The notes: a model not told the origin generated them from the sequence alone. 42,351 bases of DNA from Prevotella sp. (GCA_017615355.1 JAGAAJ010000144.1:1-42351); one strand, 5' to 3'; positions 32,323 to 40,204 are shown, counted from the first letter of the stretch. Made by a program: numbers and translations.

Positions 32323-33990
32323 CTACCTCTCGTACTTGAAGCTCGAGCCGCCCACGAACTCACGCATGATGCTGGTGGGTGGAATCTCCTTGTCGCTGAC
32401 GGGCAGGAAGAAATGCAGGAACTTCAGCAATCGATGGGCCTCACCATACTCAGGACAGTTTTTGGGAATGGCTGAGAGGATGATCTCGGCATGGGGACGC
32501 AGCACGGCAAACTCGATGTTCAATGCCGAGTTAAACATCACATCGGCCGTCTCCTGGAAGGGGAAAATCCACTTATCCTCGGCCTCACACACATTCTTCC
32601 ATTGGCTGATGGTTTCGCGAGCCGTGAAGGCGCCCTTGTTGTAGTCGCGGATGATACGGCGCAGCAGGCGGTTGTCGCGTACAGGAATCCAGTTGTGGTC
32701 ATCCAGCGAGATGCTGGTCAGGGCCGAGATATAAATCTTGAACTTCGCCTCGTCGGGGATATGGCTCGTCAGCAGCGGATTCAGGGCGTGGATGCCCTCC
32801 ATGATAAGCACGGCGTCACGCTGCAGCTTCAGCTTCTTGCCGTTATATTCTCGCTTGCCTGTGGTGAAGTTAAACTCCGGCACCTCCACCGTCTCGCCCT
32901 GCATCAGTCGTGAGAGGTGTTCCTGCAGCACCTTATAGTCGACAGCCTCGATATTGTCGAAGTCGTAGTCGCCGTTGGGCAGCTTCGGGGTGTCCACACG
33001 ATTGACGAAATAGTCGTCGGTAGAGAAGGCCATCGGCCTCAATCCGCAGGCAAGCAGCTGAATAGAGAGACGCTTGCAGAACGTGGTCTTGCCTGATGAC
33101 GAAGGGCCGGTAATGAGGACCAACTTAGGCTTTTTCTGCGCAATATCCTCCGCTATCTGCACGATTTTCTTCTCCTGCAGGGCCTCGCTCACCTGTATGA
33201 GCTCTGAGGCATAGCCGCGGAGGATGGCCTTGTTGACGTCGCCCGCATTGGAGAGGCGCATGATGATGTCCCAGCGTGTCTTCTCGGCAAACATCTCGAA
33301 GGTCTTGGGCATGTCGACATACTCAGCCACCCGCGACGGGTCATTCCAGTCGGGCACACGCAGCAGCATACCGTCCTGATAGCGCTGCAGGTCCCACACC
33401 TTCAGATAGCTGGCCGAGGGCACCAGCGGCCCATAGTAGTAGTCGGCGGTGTCGCCCAGCATGTAGTAGTCGCTGTAGATCTGTCCGCTCGTCTCCAGCA
33501 GCTTCACCTTGTCGGAAAAACCTCGTTCGGCAAAGACGCGGATAGCCTCCTCGGTAGTTGCCTCGTTGCGGCGGAAGGGCATGTCGAGGTCGACAATCTC
33601 CTGCATACGCACCTTGATGGCGGCAACGTCATCATCGGTGAGCGGCTCGCCAGTTTTCTTCTTGAAATTACAGTAATAACCCCTCGACAACGAGTGCTCG
33701 ATGAAGAGCTTCGACCCTGGGAAAACGTCCTGCGTGGCCTTGTAGAGCACGAAGCTGAGCGAGCGCACGTAGACGCGGTGTCCCGACCCTGCACGGGCAT
33801 CGAGAAACTCCACGTCGCGATTCTGGAAGAGCCTGAACTTCAGGCCCTGCGACACGTTGTTCACTTTGGCCGAGACGACAGGATAAGGCAGGTGGATGTC
33901 GTCGGCAAACTCTTGATAGACGTCGAGCAGCGAGCTCCCTTCAGGAAAGCTCTTCGTCACGTTATTGTTCTTGCAGCGAATCTGTAGCAT
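32323..33990 (-). CDS. TGS-domain nucleoside kinase (uridine-kinase-like)
   Basis: 555 residues. Residues 1-65 are a TGS-like ubiquitin fold (MLQIRCKNNNVTKSFPEGSS). Residues ~70-240 resemble the threonyl/alanyl-tRNA synthetase additional domain (FIEHSLSRGYYC). Residues ~280-555 are a P-loop kinase of the phosphoribulokinase/uridine kinase family, with GPSSSGKTTFCKR (295-307), FSTDDYFVNRVDTP and LIMEGIHALNP. This fused architecture is common in Bacteroidota and clostridia. It presumably phosphorylates uridine or cytidine, but the substrate is unproven. It is the last gene of a minus-strand run, 48 nt after the acyl-CoA synthetase gene; that gap is filled by a heptamer array. It meets menD with 3 nt between the stops and no terminator. 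Confidence 0.9.
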   Translation of the reverse strand: MLQIRCKNNNVTKSFPEGSSLLDVYQEFADDIHLPYPVVSAKVNNVSQGLKFRLFQNRDVEFLDARAGSGHRVYVRSLSFVLYKATQDVFPGSKLFIEHSLSRGYYCNFKKKTGEPLTDDDVAAIKVRMQEIVDLDMPFRRNEATTEEAIRVFAERGFSDKVKLLETSGQIYSDYYMLGDTADYYYGPLVPSASYLKVWDLQRYQDGMLLRVPDWNDPSRVAEYVDMPKTFEMFAEKTRWDIIMRLSNAGDVNKAILRGYASELIQVSEALQEKKIVQIAEDIAQKKPKLVLITGPSSSGKTTFCKRLSIQLLACGLRPMAFSTDDYFVNRVDTPKLPNGDYDFDNIEAVDYKVLQEHLSRLMQGETVEVPEFNFTTGKREYNGKKLKLQRDAVLIMEGIHALNPLLTSHIPDEAKFKIYISALTSISLDDHNWIPVRDNRLLRRIIRDYNKGAFTARETISQWKNVCEAEDKWIFPFQETADVMFNSALNIEFAVLRPHAEIILSAIPKNCPEYGEAHRLLKFLHFFLPVSDKEIPPTSIMREFVGGSSFKYER

Positions 33991-33996
33991 TTTTTA

Positions 33997-34031
33997 GTTG
34001 ATGGTTGATGGTTGAAGGTTAATGGTTGAAG
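33997..34031 (-). repeat. Intergenic 7-nt array, 5 units
   Basis: gttgatg, gttgatg, gttgaag, gttaatg, gttgaag from 33997. It occupies most of the 48-nt gap between the acyl-CoA synthetase stop and the kinase start. Confidence 0.9.
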
Positions 34032-34038
34032 GCTATGT

Positions 34039-36213
34039 TTATTGTTTTTCCACCAGAATGCGGGCATCGACGGCGATGACGTCCTGCTCGTCGGCCAGCA
34101 GCGGATTGATGTCCATCTCCTTGATCTCTGTGGCAAAGCGCAGCAGGGTCGAGAGCCTTACGATAATCTCGGCATATTTGCGTTCGTTGATGCCCTTCTG
34201 GCCGCGGGTGCCCTTCAGGATCTTATAGCCGCGCAGCGAGCGAATCATCGAATAGGCCTCCTCGTAGCTCAGCGGCGCAAGACCTGACGACACATCCTTC
34301 AGCACCTCGACGAAGATGCCGCCAAGACCACAGAGCACCACGTGACCGAACCTCGGCTCATACTTCGCGCCGATGAACAGCTCTGTGCCGCGAATCATCT
34401 TCTGCACCATCACAGCCGTAGCGTCCTGTATCTGCATCATGCGGTCGAACTCAGCGCTCAGCACCTCCTTCGAGCGGATGTTCAGTGCCACGCCGCCCAC
34501 GTCGCTCTTGTGCACAGGCCCCACGACCTTCGCCACCACCGGGAAGCCTGTCTTCTCGGCAAAGGCCAGCACCTCCTCCTTCTTGTCGCTGACGAACTCA
34601 GGCACCGTCGGGATGCCGGCAGCAGAGAGCAGTTCGTGCACGATTCGTGGTGCGAGGTAAAACGAAATCGGAGGTACGGGGGTACGGGGGGCAGCCTCTT
34701 TCGAGGCTGTGGGTACGAGATTACCTTCTGCGCTTGAACTATTCTCGTACCCCCGTACCTTCGTACCTTCGTACCCACGAAAACATTCGTCGATTATACG
34801 ACGGATAAGGGGCACATCCACCCCGTTCACCACCACGTTCTGCTCGGCAGGGGCGGGTGTCTTCATAATCTGGGTGAGGGCGGTGGCCAGCGTCACCTCG
34901 TCGCTGAAGTTCACATGGCCGCGTTTCAGGAACTCCTGCACCTCGGGCCCTGCCGTACTGACGCTGGGCAGGATGGGGAAGATGGGCTTGCTGCACTCGC
35001 GAATCTTCTTGTCGAGCACGTCATACACCTCGAAAATCTTCACCAGTCCTGGTGTGCCGAAGATCACCATGATGGCGTCGATGTCGTCGGCCTTCTCGCA
35101 GTAGTCGATGGCGATGCCCAGGTGCTCTGCCCCACCCGTTGCCAGGATGTCGATGGGGTTGGCCACGCTGCTGCCAGGCAGGAGCTTCGTCTTCAGCTCA
35201 TTGGCCACCTCGGCCGGGAATGGCGGCACCGACATGCCACCCTTCGACAGCGCATCGGTGAGCATCACGCCAGGGCCTCCGGCGTGGGTGACGATGGCAA
35301 AGCGATGCAGAGGGGTCGTGGCCTTCAGCGTGAAGATACACCCCACCGTCGTCAACTCCTCCCTGCCATAGCAACGCACGATACCTGCCTTGCGGAAGAG
35401 GGCCTCGACGGCGCTGTCACTCGATGCGATGGCACCCGTATGACTTGAGGCGGCACGACTGCCTGCTGCCGATGCACCAGCCTTGATGGCGGCGATGCGA
35501 CAGCCCTTGCGGATGAGACTCGTGGCATGGAAGAGCAGCTTGTCGGGGTCGGCGATGTTCTCGATATAGAGCAGCTTTACCAATGAGTCACGCTCCGGGT
35601 CGAAGTGCTCATCCATGTATTCCAGCACACTCTCGATGCCTATCTGCTTGCCGTTGCCCACACTCCACACCGAGTTGAACTGCAGGCCCTTCGTCACGGC
35701 ACTCTCCAGGATGAAGACAGCCGTAGCACCCGAGCCGCTGATGAAATCGACGCCACGGGGATTGAGCTGCGGGATGGGTTTGGTGAACACCGAGTGATGC
35801 CAGCGTGTGAGCAGGCCGATGCAGTTGGGACCTATCAGCGCACAGCCGTACTGCTCGCAGGTGTCGAGGATGCGCTGCTCCAGCTGGGCACCCTCGGGTG
35901 TCTCCTCGCTGAAGCCTGCCGAAATAATAATGAACGCACGAACATCCTTCTCCTTTGCCAGCAGCTCCACATAGTCGGGACAGAAGCGGGCCGCCACCAC
36001 GAGGATGGCCAGGTCGGTGGGCGGCAGCTCACGGGCATCGTGGAAGGCCTTGATGCCCTGCACCTCGTCTTCCTTGGGATTCACCACACGCAGCACGCCG
36101 CTATAGCCGCCGCTCATCAGGTTGCGTACCACGGCGCCGCCTGGTTTATGCACATTGTTGGAGCCGCCTATCACGACGATGCTCTCAGGTTCCAGTAGTT
36201 GTCGGTTTATCAT
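34039..36213 (-). CDS. ADP-forming acyl-CoA synthetase (acetate-CoA ligase-like)
   Basis: Makes ATP from an acyl-CoA, ADP and phosphate, or the reverse, in the cytosol. 724 residues with both subunits fused: a CoA-binding domain (~8-130, ESIVVIGGSNNVHKPGG), succinyl-CoA-ligase-like domains (~150-460) with the phospho-His in SHTGAIASSDSAVEALFRK (H258), and a C-terminal ATP-grasp domain (~515-724; FPVVAKVVGPVHKSDVGGV, VLCGLGGIFVEVLKD, EIKEMDINPLL). Residues ~480-517, in the linker before the ATP-grasp part, come from an octamer/palindrome insertion. The acyl substrate is unknown. It is the middle gene of a minus-strand run behind the SGNH esterase, with a 46-nt gap. Confidence 0.9.
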   Translation of the reverse strand: MINRQLLEPESIVVIGGSNNVHKPGGAVVRNLMSGGYSGVLRVVNPKEDEVQGIKAFHDARELPPTDLAILVVAARFCPDYVELLAKEKDVRAFIIISAGFSEETPEGAQLEQRILDTCEQYGCALIGPNCIGLLTRWHHSVFTKPIPQLNPRGVDFISGSGATAVFILESAVTKGLQFNSVWSVGNGKQIGIESVLEYMDEHFDPERDSLVKLLYIENIADPDKLLFHATSLIRKGCRIAAIKAGASAAGSRAASSHTGAIASSDSAVEALFRKAGIVRCYGREELTTVGCIFTLKATTPLHRFAIVTHAGGPGVMLTDALSKGGMSVPPFPAEVANELKTKLLPGSSVANPIDILATGGAEHLGIAIDYCEKADDIDAIMVIFGTPGLVKIFEVYDVLDKKIRECSKPIFPILPSVSTAGPEVQEFLKRGHVNFSDEVTLATALTQIMKTPAPAEQNVVVNGVDVPLIRRIIDECFRGYEGTKVRGYENSSSAEGNLVPTASKEAAPRTPVPPISFYLAPRIVHELLSAAGIPTVPEFVSDKKEEVLAFAEKTGFPVVAKVVGPVHKSDVGGVALNIRSKEVLSAEFDRMMQIQDATAVMVQKMIRGTELFIGAKYEPRFGHVVLCGLGGIFVEVLKDVSSGLAPLSYEEAYSMIRSLRGYKILKGTRGQKGINERKYAEIIVRLSTLLRFATEIKEMDINPLLADEQDVIAVDARILVEKQ
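34663..34776 (-). repeat. Structured repeat insertion in the acyl-CoA synthetase gene
   Basis: ggtacggg occurs twice in tandem (34673-34688). Four tcgtaccn octamers fill 34745-34776. The 14-nt arms 34673-34686 and 34746-34759 are perfect inverted repeats. Between them lies a second hairpin, agcctc-tttc-gaggct (about 34692-34708). The whole element reads through in frame. Confidence 0.85.
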
Positions 36214-36221
36214 TTTTTAGA

Positions 36222-36255
36222 GGTAGTTAGGGGTAGTTATGGGTAGTTAGGGGTA
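36222..36255 (-). repeat. 10-nt tandem repeat between esterase and acyl-CoA synthetase genes
   Basis: ggtagttag, gggtagttat, gggtagttag, gggta: period 10 nt, about 3.4 units. It fills nearly the whole 46-nt gap. Confidence 0.85.
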
Positions 36256-36259
36256 AACA

Positions 36260-37717
36260 CTACCAGTTGTCCGTGCGGAAGGGGAAGAGCGGCAGTCCTG
36301 CGCCATTCTTCACATTGCCTATCTGGAAGTTCTTGAAGCAGTAGCGCACGGCCACCGGCTTCTCAACCTCCGGCGAGCTGACGATGATGGCCTCATCCCA
36401 ATAGCCGCCGCCCGGCTGCCAGAAATGCACGGCCTGGGCAGGATGGAACACACGGTCGTCGCCGGCCACCTCGAAGCCCTCGATGTCCTCGAAGCGGCTC
36501 ATGGCACCATACTCGTCCTGCAGATGGATATACACCTTGCCGTCCTTGATCATCATGTCCTTGAACGACGAGCCCTTGTACCACACCTGCTCGAAGCCAT
36601 AGTCGCGGTTCAGGGCCGTGTATGCCAGGCGCTCGCCCACCTGCCGCTTCTGTGCAGGGTGAATCTGCGTCGTCTCGTAGGGATACACCAGGTCGTTGGT
36701 GCTCACCAGCGAGCTGTTGGGGATGATCTGCTGAGCACGATACTGCTGCTCACGCAGACGGGCACCGTTGTCGGCGTTCACGTTGTCGTAGTGGAAGGGA
36801 GCAATCTCCACGAAGTAGAAGGGAATCTCGCCCAGGCCGAACTGTCCGCGCCACTGCTCCACCAGCAGCTTCAGACGCTCGGAATACTGGTTGCCGGGAT
36901 CGCCCACGTTGGAGCAGCCCTGATAGAAGAGGATGCCCTTCACCGTGTAGTTCAGTATCGGGTTAAACGTGCCGTTGCCCCATAGCAGCGCACGCTGGTA
37001 GTCGTACTCCGGCTTGAAGTTCACGATGCCCATCGTGTCCGTCGGCTCCTGGGTGTATTTCTGCAGGTTCTCCTTCGTCAGCCAGCTCTCCACACGCGAT
37101 CCGCCCTTGTTCGCCTCGATGATGCCCACAGGCATGTTGAGCGTCTTGCTCAGCAGACGTGCGAAGAAATAGCCCGTAGCCGAGAACTCGCCCACCGTCT
37201 GCGGTGCACACACCTGCCACTGGCATTGGGCGTCCTCCTGCGGCTCCATGCGCATGATGCTGGGAATCTTCAGCGAGCGCACGCCCGGATGGTTCACGGC
37301 GTCGAGGATCACCTCGTTGTGGTCTTCCACAGGACAGTTGCCGAAGCCCTTCACCGGCATCTCCATGTTCGACTGACCTGCGCACACCCACACCTCGCCT
37401 ACGAGCACGTTGCTCACCGTCAGCGCCTCGCCGTCGTCGAAGGTGATTGTCTGCGGCTCGAAGCTCGCCTTCGGTGTCTTCACCCTCACCAGCCATCGGC
37501 CGTCCTTGTCCGTGGTGGCCGTCACCTTCTCCTGGCTCCACGAGGTCGTCACCGTCACCTTCTGCTTCGGCCTATCCCATCCCCAGAGCCTCACCTCCGT
37601 CTGCTGCTGAATCACCATGTTGTCGCCAATCATGTGCGGCAGCCGCACCTTCGCCTCAGCCGTCATGGCCAGAGCGGCGAGTGTCATCACGAATATCAGT
37701 CTTCTCATCGTTGTCAT
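36260..37717 (-). CDS. Secreted SGNH acetylesterase (sialate O-acetylesterase-like)
   Basis: Removes O-acetyl groups from sugars such as sialic acid or plant polysaccharides, in the periplasm or outside. 485 residues with a signal peptide (1-22, AMTAEAK); the start may instead be Met4 (37708). A beta-sandwich (~24-105, VRLPHMIGDNMVIQQQTEV) precedes the catalytic part: block I VWVCAGQSNMEMPV with S116, ANKGGSRVESWL, YQGCSNVGD, and the late IHPAQKRQVGERLA holding the catalytic His. The layout matches the sialate O-acetylesterase family. It is the first gene of a minus-strand run with the acyl-CoA synthetase and nucleoside kinase, with a -7 box at 37744. Near pectin genes an acetylated plant polymer is as likely a substrate as sialic acid. 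Confidence 0.88.
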   Translation of the reverse strand: MTTMRRLIFVMTLAALAMTAEAKVRLPHMIGDNMVIQQQTEVRLWGWDRPKQKVTVTTSWSQEKVTATTDKDGRWLVRVKTPKASFEPQTITFDDGEALTVSNVLVGEVWVCAGQSNMEMPVKGFGNCPVEDHNEVILDAVNHPGVRSLKIPSIMRMEPQEDAQCQWQVCAPQTVGEFSATGYFFARLLSKTLNMPVGIIEANKGGSRVESWLTKENLQKYTQEPTDTMGIVNFKPEYDYQRALLWGNGTFNPILNYTVKGILFYQGCSNVGDPGNQYSERLKLLVEQWRGQFGLGEIPFYFVEIAPFHYDNVNADNGARLREQQYRAQQIIPNSSLVSTNDLVYPYETTQIHPAQKRQVGERLAYTALNRDYGFEQVWYKGSSFKDMMIKDGKVYIHLQDEYGAMSRFEDIEGFEVAGDDRVFHPAQAVHFWQPGGGYWDEAIIVSSPEVEKPVAVRYCFKNFQIGNVKNGAGLPLFPFRTDNW

Positions 37718-37743
37718 TGTTACTCATTTTAGGTTTGATGCTG

Positions 37744-37751
37744 CAAAGATA
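37744..37751 (-). promoter_or_regulatory. -7 box upstream of the SGNH acetylesterase
   Basis: TATCTTTG on the minus strand, 27 nt before ATG 37717. No convincing -33 box at 19-20 nt. Confidence 0.5.
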
Positions 37752-37856
37752 CGATTATTTTTTCAATTCATATCATCTATCAACTAAAAAATTCTTCACC
37801 ACCCATCCTCCTTCGTGATAGTGACGACATGAACAAGCACCCCCGACTGACAACAT

Positions 37857-37895
37857 CACACAAAAAAGCCCCGAATTTCGGGGCTTTTTTGTGTG
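37857..37895. terminator. Strong symmetric intrinsic terminator
   Basis: A perfect 39-nt palindrome around one central base: cacac, A6, gccccgaa, t, ttcggggc, T6, gtgtg. It works in either direction. No annotated gene ends just before it on either strand, which points to an unannotated transcript. Confidence 0.85.
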
Positions 37896-37913
37896 TTATG
37901 TACTTTCTGCCAT

Positions 37914-37950
37914 ATAAAAATCTCGCACGACCTTCACAGGGGGTGCGAGA
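37914..37950 (-). terminator. Second hairpin with U-tract upstream of the symmetric terminator
   Basis: tctcgcac (37921-37928) pairs with gtgcgaga (37943-37950) around a 14-nt loop, followed on the minus strand by a T-rich stretch. Possible attenuator. Confidence 0.45.
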
Positions 37951-38060
37951 CAACATGTTTTAAAAGGTTAATTTTCATAATACTTTACAGCATAGTATCA
38001 CTACTGGCTGGAAAGAGGAATAAATTCCAATGATTTTATATGAATAAAATAATTTGTCTG

Positions 38061-38068
38061 CAAAGATA
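38061..38068 (-). promoter_or_regulatory. -7 box for the candidate small RNA
   Basis: TATCTTTG on the minus strand, in a very AT-rich region. No good -33 box at 19-20 nt. Confidence 0.4.
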
Positions 38069-38163
38069 GCAATTTTATCTTTTATAAAAGACAAAAACAA
38101 TAAAAAAAATTTCTTATCTACTATATTTGAGATAAAGTCGGCTGTTATATCAAAGAAAAACTG

Positions 38164-38171
38164 TATCTTTG
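38164..38171 (+). promoter_or_regulatory. -7 box of the VanW gene
   Basis: TATCTTTG, 62 nt before ATG 38234. A second candidate, TATATTTG, lies at 38122-38129. Both support the start at 38234, because the longer frame from 38054 would cross them and its N-terminal codons are AT-rich, unlike the rest. Confidence 0.55.
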
Positions 38172-38233
38172 TCGCTGAAAACCAACATGCGGATATCCGC
38201 ACAGAAGCAGATTATACCATCAGAAAAAAGGAC

Positions 38234-39079
38234 ATGAATCGGAAACTGTTTTGTGAAATTTCGCCATTCACCTATCGTCTGTCGATGGAGAAGGGAATCC
38301 TGAAACGCCATCTTCAGGACCTGCTGCATAAGACTCGTTTCGCCTCGAAGCGGTCTGAGACATCCTTGCCCGTGACCGTCTATCGCCACAATTCCCTTAT
38401 TCGTCGCCGACTGGGCAATGTCAACATGCAGTTACAGGAGAACAAAGCGACAAACCTGGCTCTGGCCGTAAGACATATCGACGGGTTGCTGATTCATCCC
38501 GGCGAGACCTTCTCAGTATGGAAACTCATCGGGCGAACCACCAAGCGAAAGGGATACAAAGAGGGACTGACCATCGCTAAGGGGCAGCCCTCACAGGGCA
38601 TCGGTGGAGGAATGTGCCAGCTGTCGAACCTGATTCACTGGCTAGTATTGCACAGCGAACTGACCATTACGGAGCATCATCACCACGACGGCCTGGATCT
38701 GTTTCCCGACTTCGGCCGTCAGATTCCCTTCGGAACGGGCACCAGCATATCGTACAACTATATCGATTATCGTTTCAGGAATGATACCGCCAACACCTAT
38801 CAGCTTCGGCTTTGGGTGGACGACGAGTATCTTTGGGGCGAGCTGCGTGCTGCAGAACAACAGCCACACACCTTCCACATTCATGCCGAGAACGAATTCT
38901 TCTCACGTGAGAATGGAGTGGTGTATCGCAACGGTGAGGTTTTTCGTGATACCATCGATCGTGAAACCGGCCGTTGTCTCACGAGCCAACTCATCCGCAC
39001 CAACCATGCCAGGGTGATGTATGAATGTCCGCCGGACTGTCAGATCATTACTATCCCAGCAGATTCTTCAGCTTGCTGA
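38234..39079 (+). CDS. VanW family protein
   Basis: 281 residues from ATG 38234 (MNRKLFCEISPFTY), with no signal peptide. The VanW domain spans ~75-230: GNVNMQLQENKATNLALAV, IHPGETFSVWKLIGRTT, KRKGYKEGLTIAKGQ, GIGGGMCQLSNLIHWLVLHS (the conserved GGGxCQ motif) and ITEHHHHDGLDLFPDF. VanW is an accessory gene of some vancomycin-resistance clusters with no proven biochemical role; it occurs widely outside them. No van ligase, dehydrogenase or dipeptidase is nearby, so a resistance role is not supported. Its last 29 nt overlap the convergent LytTR gene. Confidence 0.85.
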   Translation: MNRKLFCEISPFTYRLSMEKGILKRHLQDLLHKTRFASKRSETSLPVTVYRHNSLIRRRLGNVNMQLQENKATNLALAVRHIDGLLIHPGETFSVWKLIGRTTKRKGYKEGLTIAKGQPSQGIGGGMCQLSNLIHWLVLHSELTITEHHHHDGLDLFPDFGRQIPFGTGTSISYNYIDYRFRNDTANTYQLRLWVDDEYLWGELRAAEQQPHTFHIHAENEFFSRENGVVYRNGEVFRDTIDRETGRCLTSQLIRTNHARVMYECPPDCQIITIPADSSAC

Positions 39080-39983
39080 CATTGCTGCGAGAAACAGGGA
39101 TGGCATCATGACTGTGACGCATGATGAGCTGCATGGCACGGGAATTGGAGGAAATTTGGTCTACCTGGCCGAGATTGACCATGAAGGCTCGATGGCAGCG
39201 CACAATCATGGGATAAGACTGTAGCGTGTCTTCCATCTGTTTCATCGTGGCACGAAGCATGTTGGTCTTCACCTCGCCATCGTGCAGTTGGCATACCTTG
39301 ACATAGTTGCCAACGGCCTCAATATATAACAGGTCTGAAATCTTGAGGCTGACATGCTCGTTGGTGGCTCCTGTAAGGGTAACCCCCTCTAAATCTCCCC
39401 GAGGGGAGACTTTTGGGACGCCCTCCTCTCCTCCCATCGGGGAGTCTGGGAAGGGGTGACTTGGGTCGGTGGAGGCTTCTTTTTGAAATTTCTTCAGCTG
39501 CTCGTTCAGAAGACGGGTCTCCTCGAGTTCTGCGGCCAGATAATGGCTGCGGAACTTGAATCGCCAGTAGAGACCGATGGCGAAGGAGAGGAAGGCGATG
39601 ATCACCAACGTCTCGATATAATTGGTCAGGGAAAACACGTTGGAGGGGATTTGCAATCCCCGACTGGAGCTCATCGCGAAATGGCGATAGAGGCAGATGA
39701 GGAGCGACACCAACGGGGTGTTGATGCATTGGAAGCGGAGATTGCGGCTGATGATATAGCTGACGCCACGATCGTAGGAGCGGGGCATGCGGACCACATA
39801 TTTCAGAATGACTTCCGTCAGAAAACAACTGAACAGGCCCAAGGCAAAGATACCCAGCAAATGAATATAGGCCTGCCATTGCCACACTTCGAGTCCGAAA
39901 GGCTTGAAGATGGCCAACGCCAGTACGATGAAGGCGCAGCTGACAATACGGATGCTGATGGTTTGTTTGTGACCTTGGTTCAT
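39051..39983 (-). CDS. Membrane-anchored LytTR DNA-binding regulator
   Basis: 310 residues from ATG 39983. A longer frame to 40019 exists, but the -7 box at 39992-39999 lies within it, which leaves a nearly leaderless message. Residues ~10-145 hold about four hydrophobic segments (SCAFIVLALAIFKPFG, LLGIFALGLFSCFLTEVIL, LVSLLICLY, LVIIAFLSFAIGLYW). A coiled-coil-like linker follows (HYLAAELEETRLLNEQLKKF). Residues ~205-310 are a LytTR domain (LKISDLLYIEAVGNYVKV, MLRATMKQMEDTL, IVRCHRAFMVNL, IPVSRS), which binds direct repeats on DNA. There is no receiver domain. Residues ~172-201 are a Pro/Gly/Ser segment from an inserted repeat. It is divergent from the beta-barrel gene at 40205, a plausible target. 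Confidence 0.9.
   Translation of the reverse strand: MNQGHKQTISIRIVSCAFIVLALAIFKPFGLEVWQWQAYIHLLGIFALGLFSCFLTEVILKYVVRMPRSYDRGVSYIISRNLRFQCINTPLVSLLICLYRHFAMSSSRGLQIPSNVFSLTNYIETLVIIAFLSFAIGLYWRFKFRSHYLAAELEETRLLNEQLKKFQKEASTDPSHPFPDSPMGGEEGVPKVSPRGDLEGVTLTGATNEHVSLKISDLLYIEAVGNYVKVCQLHDGEVKTNMLRATMKQMEDTLQSYPMIVRCHRAFMVNLGQVDQISSNSRAMQLIMRHSHDAIPVSRSNVSKLKNLLG
39381..39470 (-). repeat. G/C-rich palindromic repeat inserted in the LytTR gene
   Basis: The plus strand reads ccccctctaaatctccccgaggggagactttt-like, then a second half with cccatcggggagtctggg. The core ctccccgaggggag is a perfect hairpin. This kind of element is common between genes in Bacteroidota; here it lies in frame, in the linker between the coiled coil and the LytTR domain (~residues 172-201). 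Confidence 0.75.
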
Positions 39984-39991
39984 ACAGCCGA

Positions 39992-39999
39992 CAAAAGTA
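39992..39999 (-). promoter_or_regulatory. -7 box of the LytTR gene
   Basis: TACTTTTG on the minus strand, only 8 nt before ATG 39983, so the transcript would be leaderless or nearly so. The expected -33 position lies in the aattcat array. Confidence 0.6.
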
Positions 40000-40012
40000 C
40001 GAAAAAATTCGT

Positions 40013-40037
40013 AATTCATAATTCATAATTCATAATT
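40013..40037 (-). repeat. Intergenic 7-nt array, 3.5 units
   Basis: aattcat at 40013, 40020 and 40027, then aatt. It covers the -33 region of the LytTR promoter, as the actatga array does for aroB. Confidence 0.9.
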
Positions 40038-40063
40038 ATTTAACGCCGCTCATCACTTTTCGG

Positions 40064-40097
40064 CCATTTCATCACACATTTATGCCCATTTATCACA
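40064..40097 (+). promoter_or_regulatory. Candidate LytTR operator: two direct repeats
   Basis: ccatttcatcaca (40064-40076) and ccatttatcaca (40086-40097) repeat with 22-nt spacing, two helical turns, as LytTR regulators usually need. They lie about 50-80 nt upstream of the beta-barrel gene's -7 box, between it and the LytTR gene. Sequence-only inference. Confidence 0.4.
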
Positions 40098-40122
40098 AAC
40101 ATACGCAGAATATCCCAAATAC

Positions 40123-40153
40123 TTGTAGACTTTTGTAGTTATTTATACTTTTG
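40123..40153 (+). promoter_or_regulatory. Promoter of the second outer-membrane beta-barrel gene
   Basis: TTG (40123-40125, preceded by C), 20 nt, then TACTTTTG (40146-40153), about 51 nt before ATG 40205. Confidence 0.65.
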
Positions 40154-40204
40154 CAGCGTCGAAAGAATTGACAAATTGAACAAATAATACAAAACAGGTA
40201 AAAA

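Larger units (their letters stand above)
37857..38054 (-). ncRNA. Candidate small RNA or leader transcript, about 200 nt
   Basis: Part of a 516-nt stretch (37718-38233) without a convincing gene. On the minus strand a TATCTTTG box (38061-38068) would start a transcript near 38054 that ends at the 37857-37895 terminator. It would contain a second hairpin (37921-37928 with 37943-37950) followed by ttttta, and a 14-codon ORF (37934-37978) that stops in that hairpin's loop. This could be a small RNA or an attenuated leader of the SGNH esterase operon. It does not look like 6S RNA. Evidence is structural only. Confidence 0.4.

Noticed and set aside
37857-38054. 6S RNA
   Set aside because: The predicted transcript is AT-rich and lacks the long closing stem with a central bubble.
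37975-38202. Minus-strand frame of 75 codons
   Set aside because: Low-complexity Phe/Ile/Lys composition from AT-rich intergenic DNA, with no similarity to any family I recognise.
38054-38233. N-terminal extension of the VanW protein by 60 residues
   Set aside because: AT-rich codons unlike the rest of the gene, and two -7 boxes within it.
38234-39079. Vancomycin resistance locus
   Set aside because: Only VanW is present; no ligase, dehydrogenase, dipeptidase or VanRS pair is nearby.
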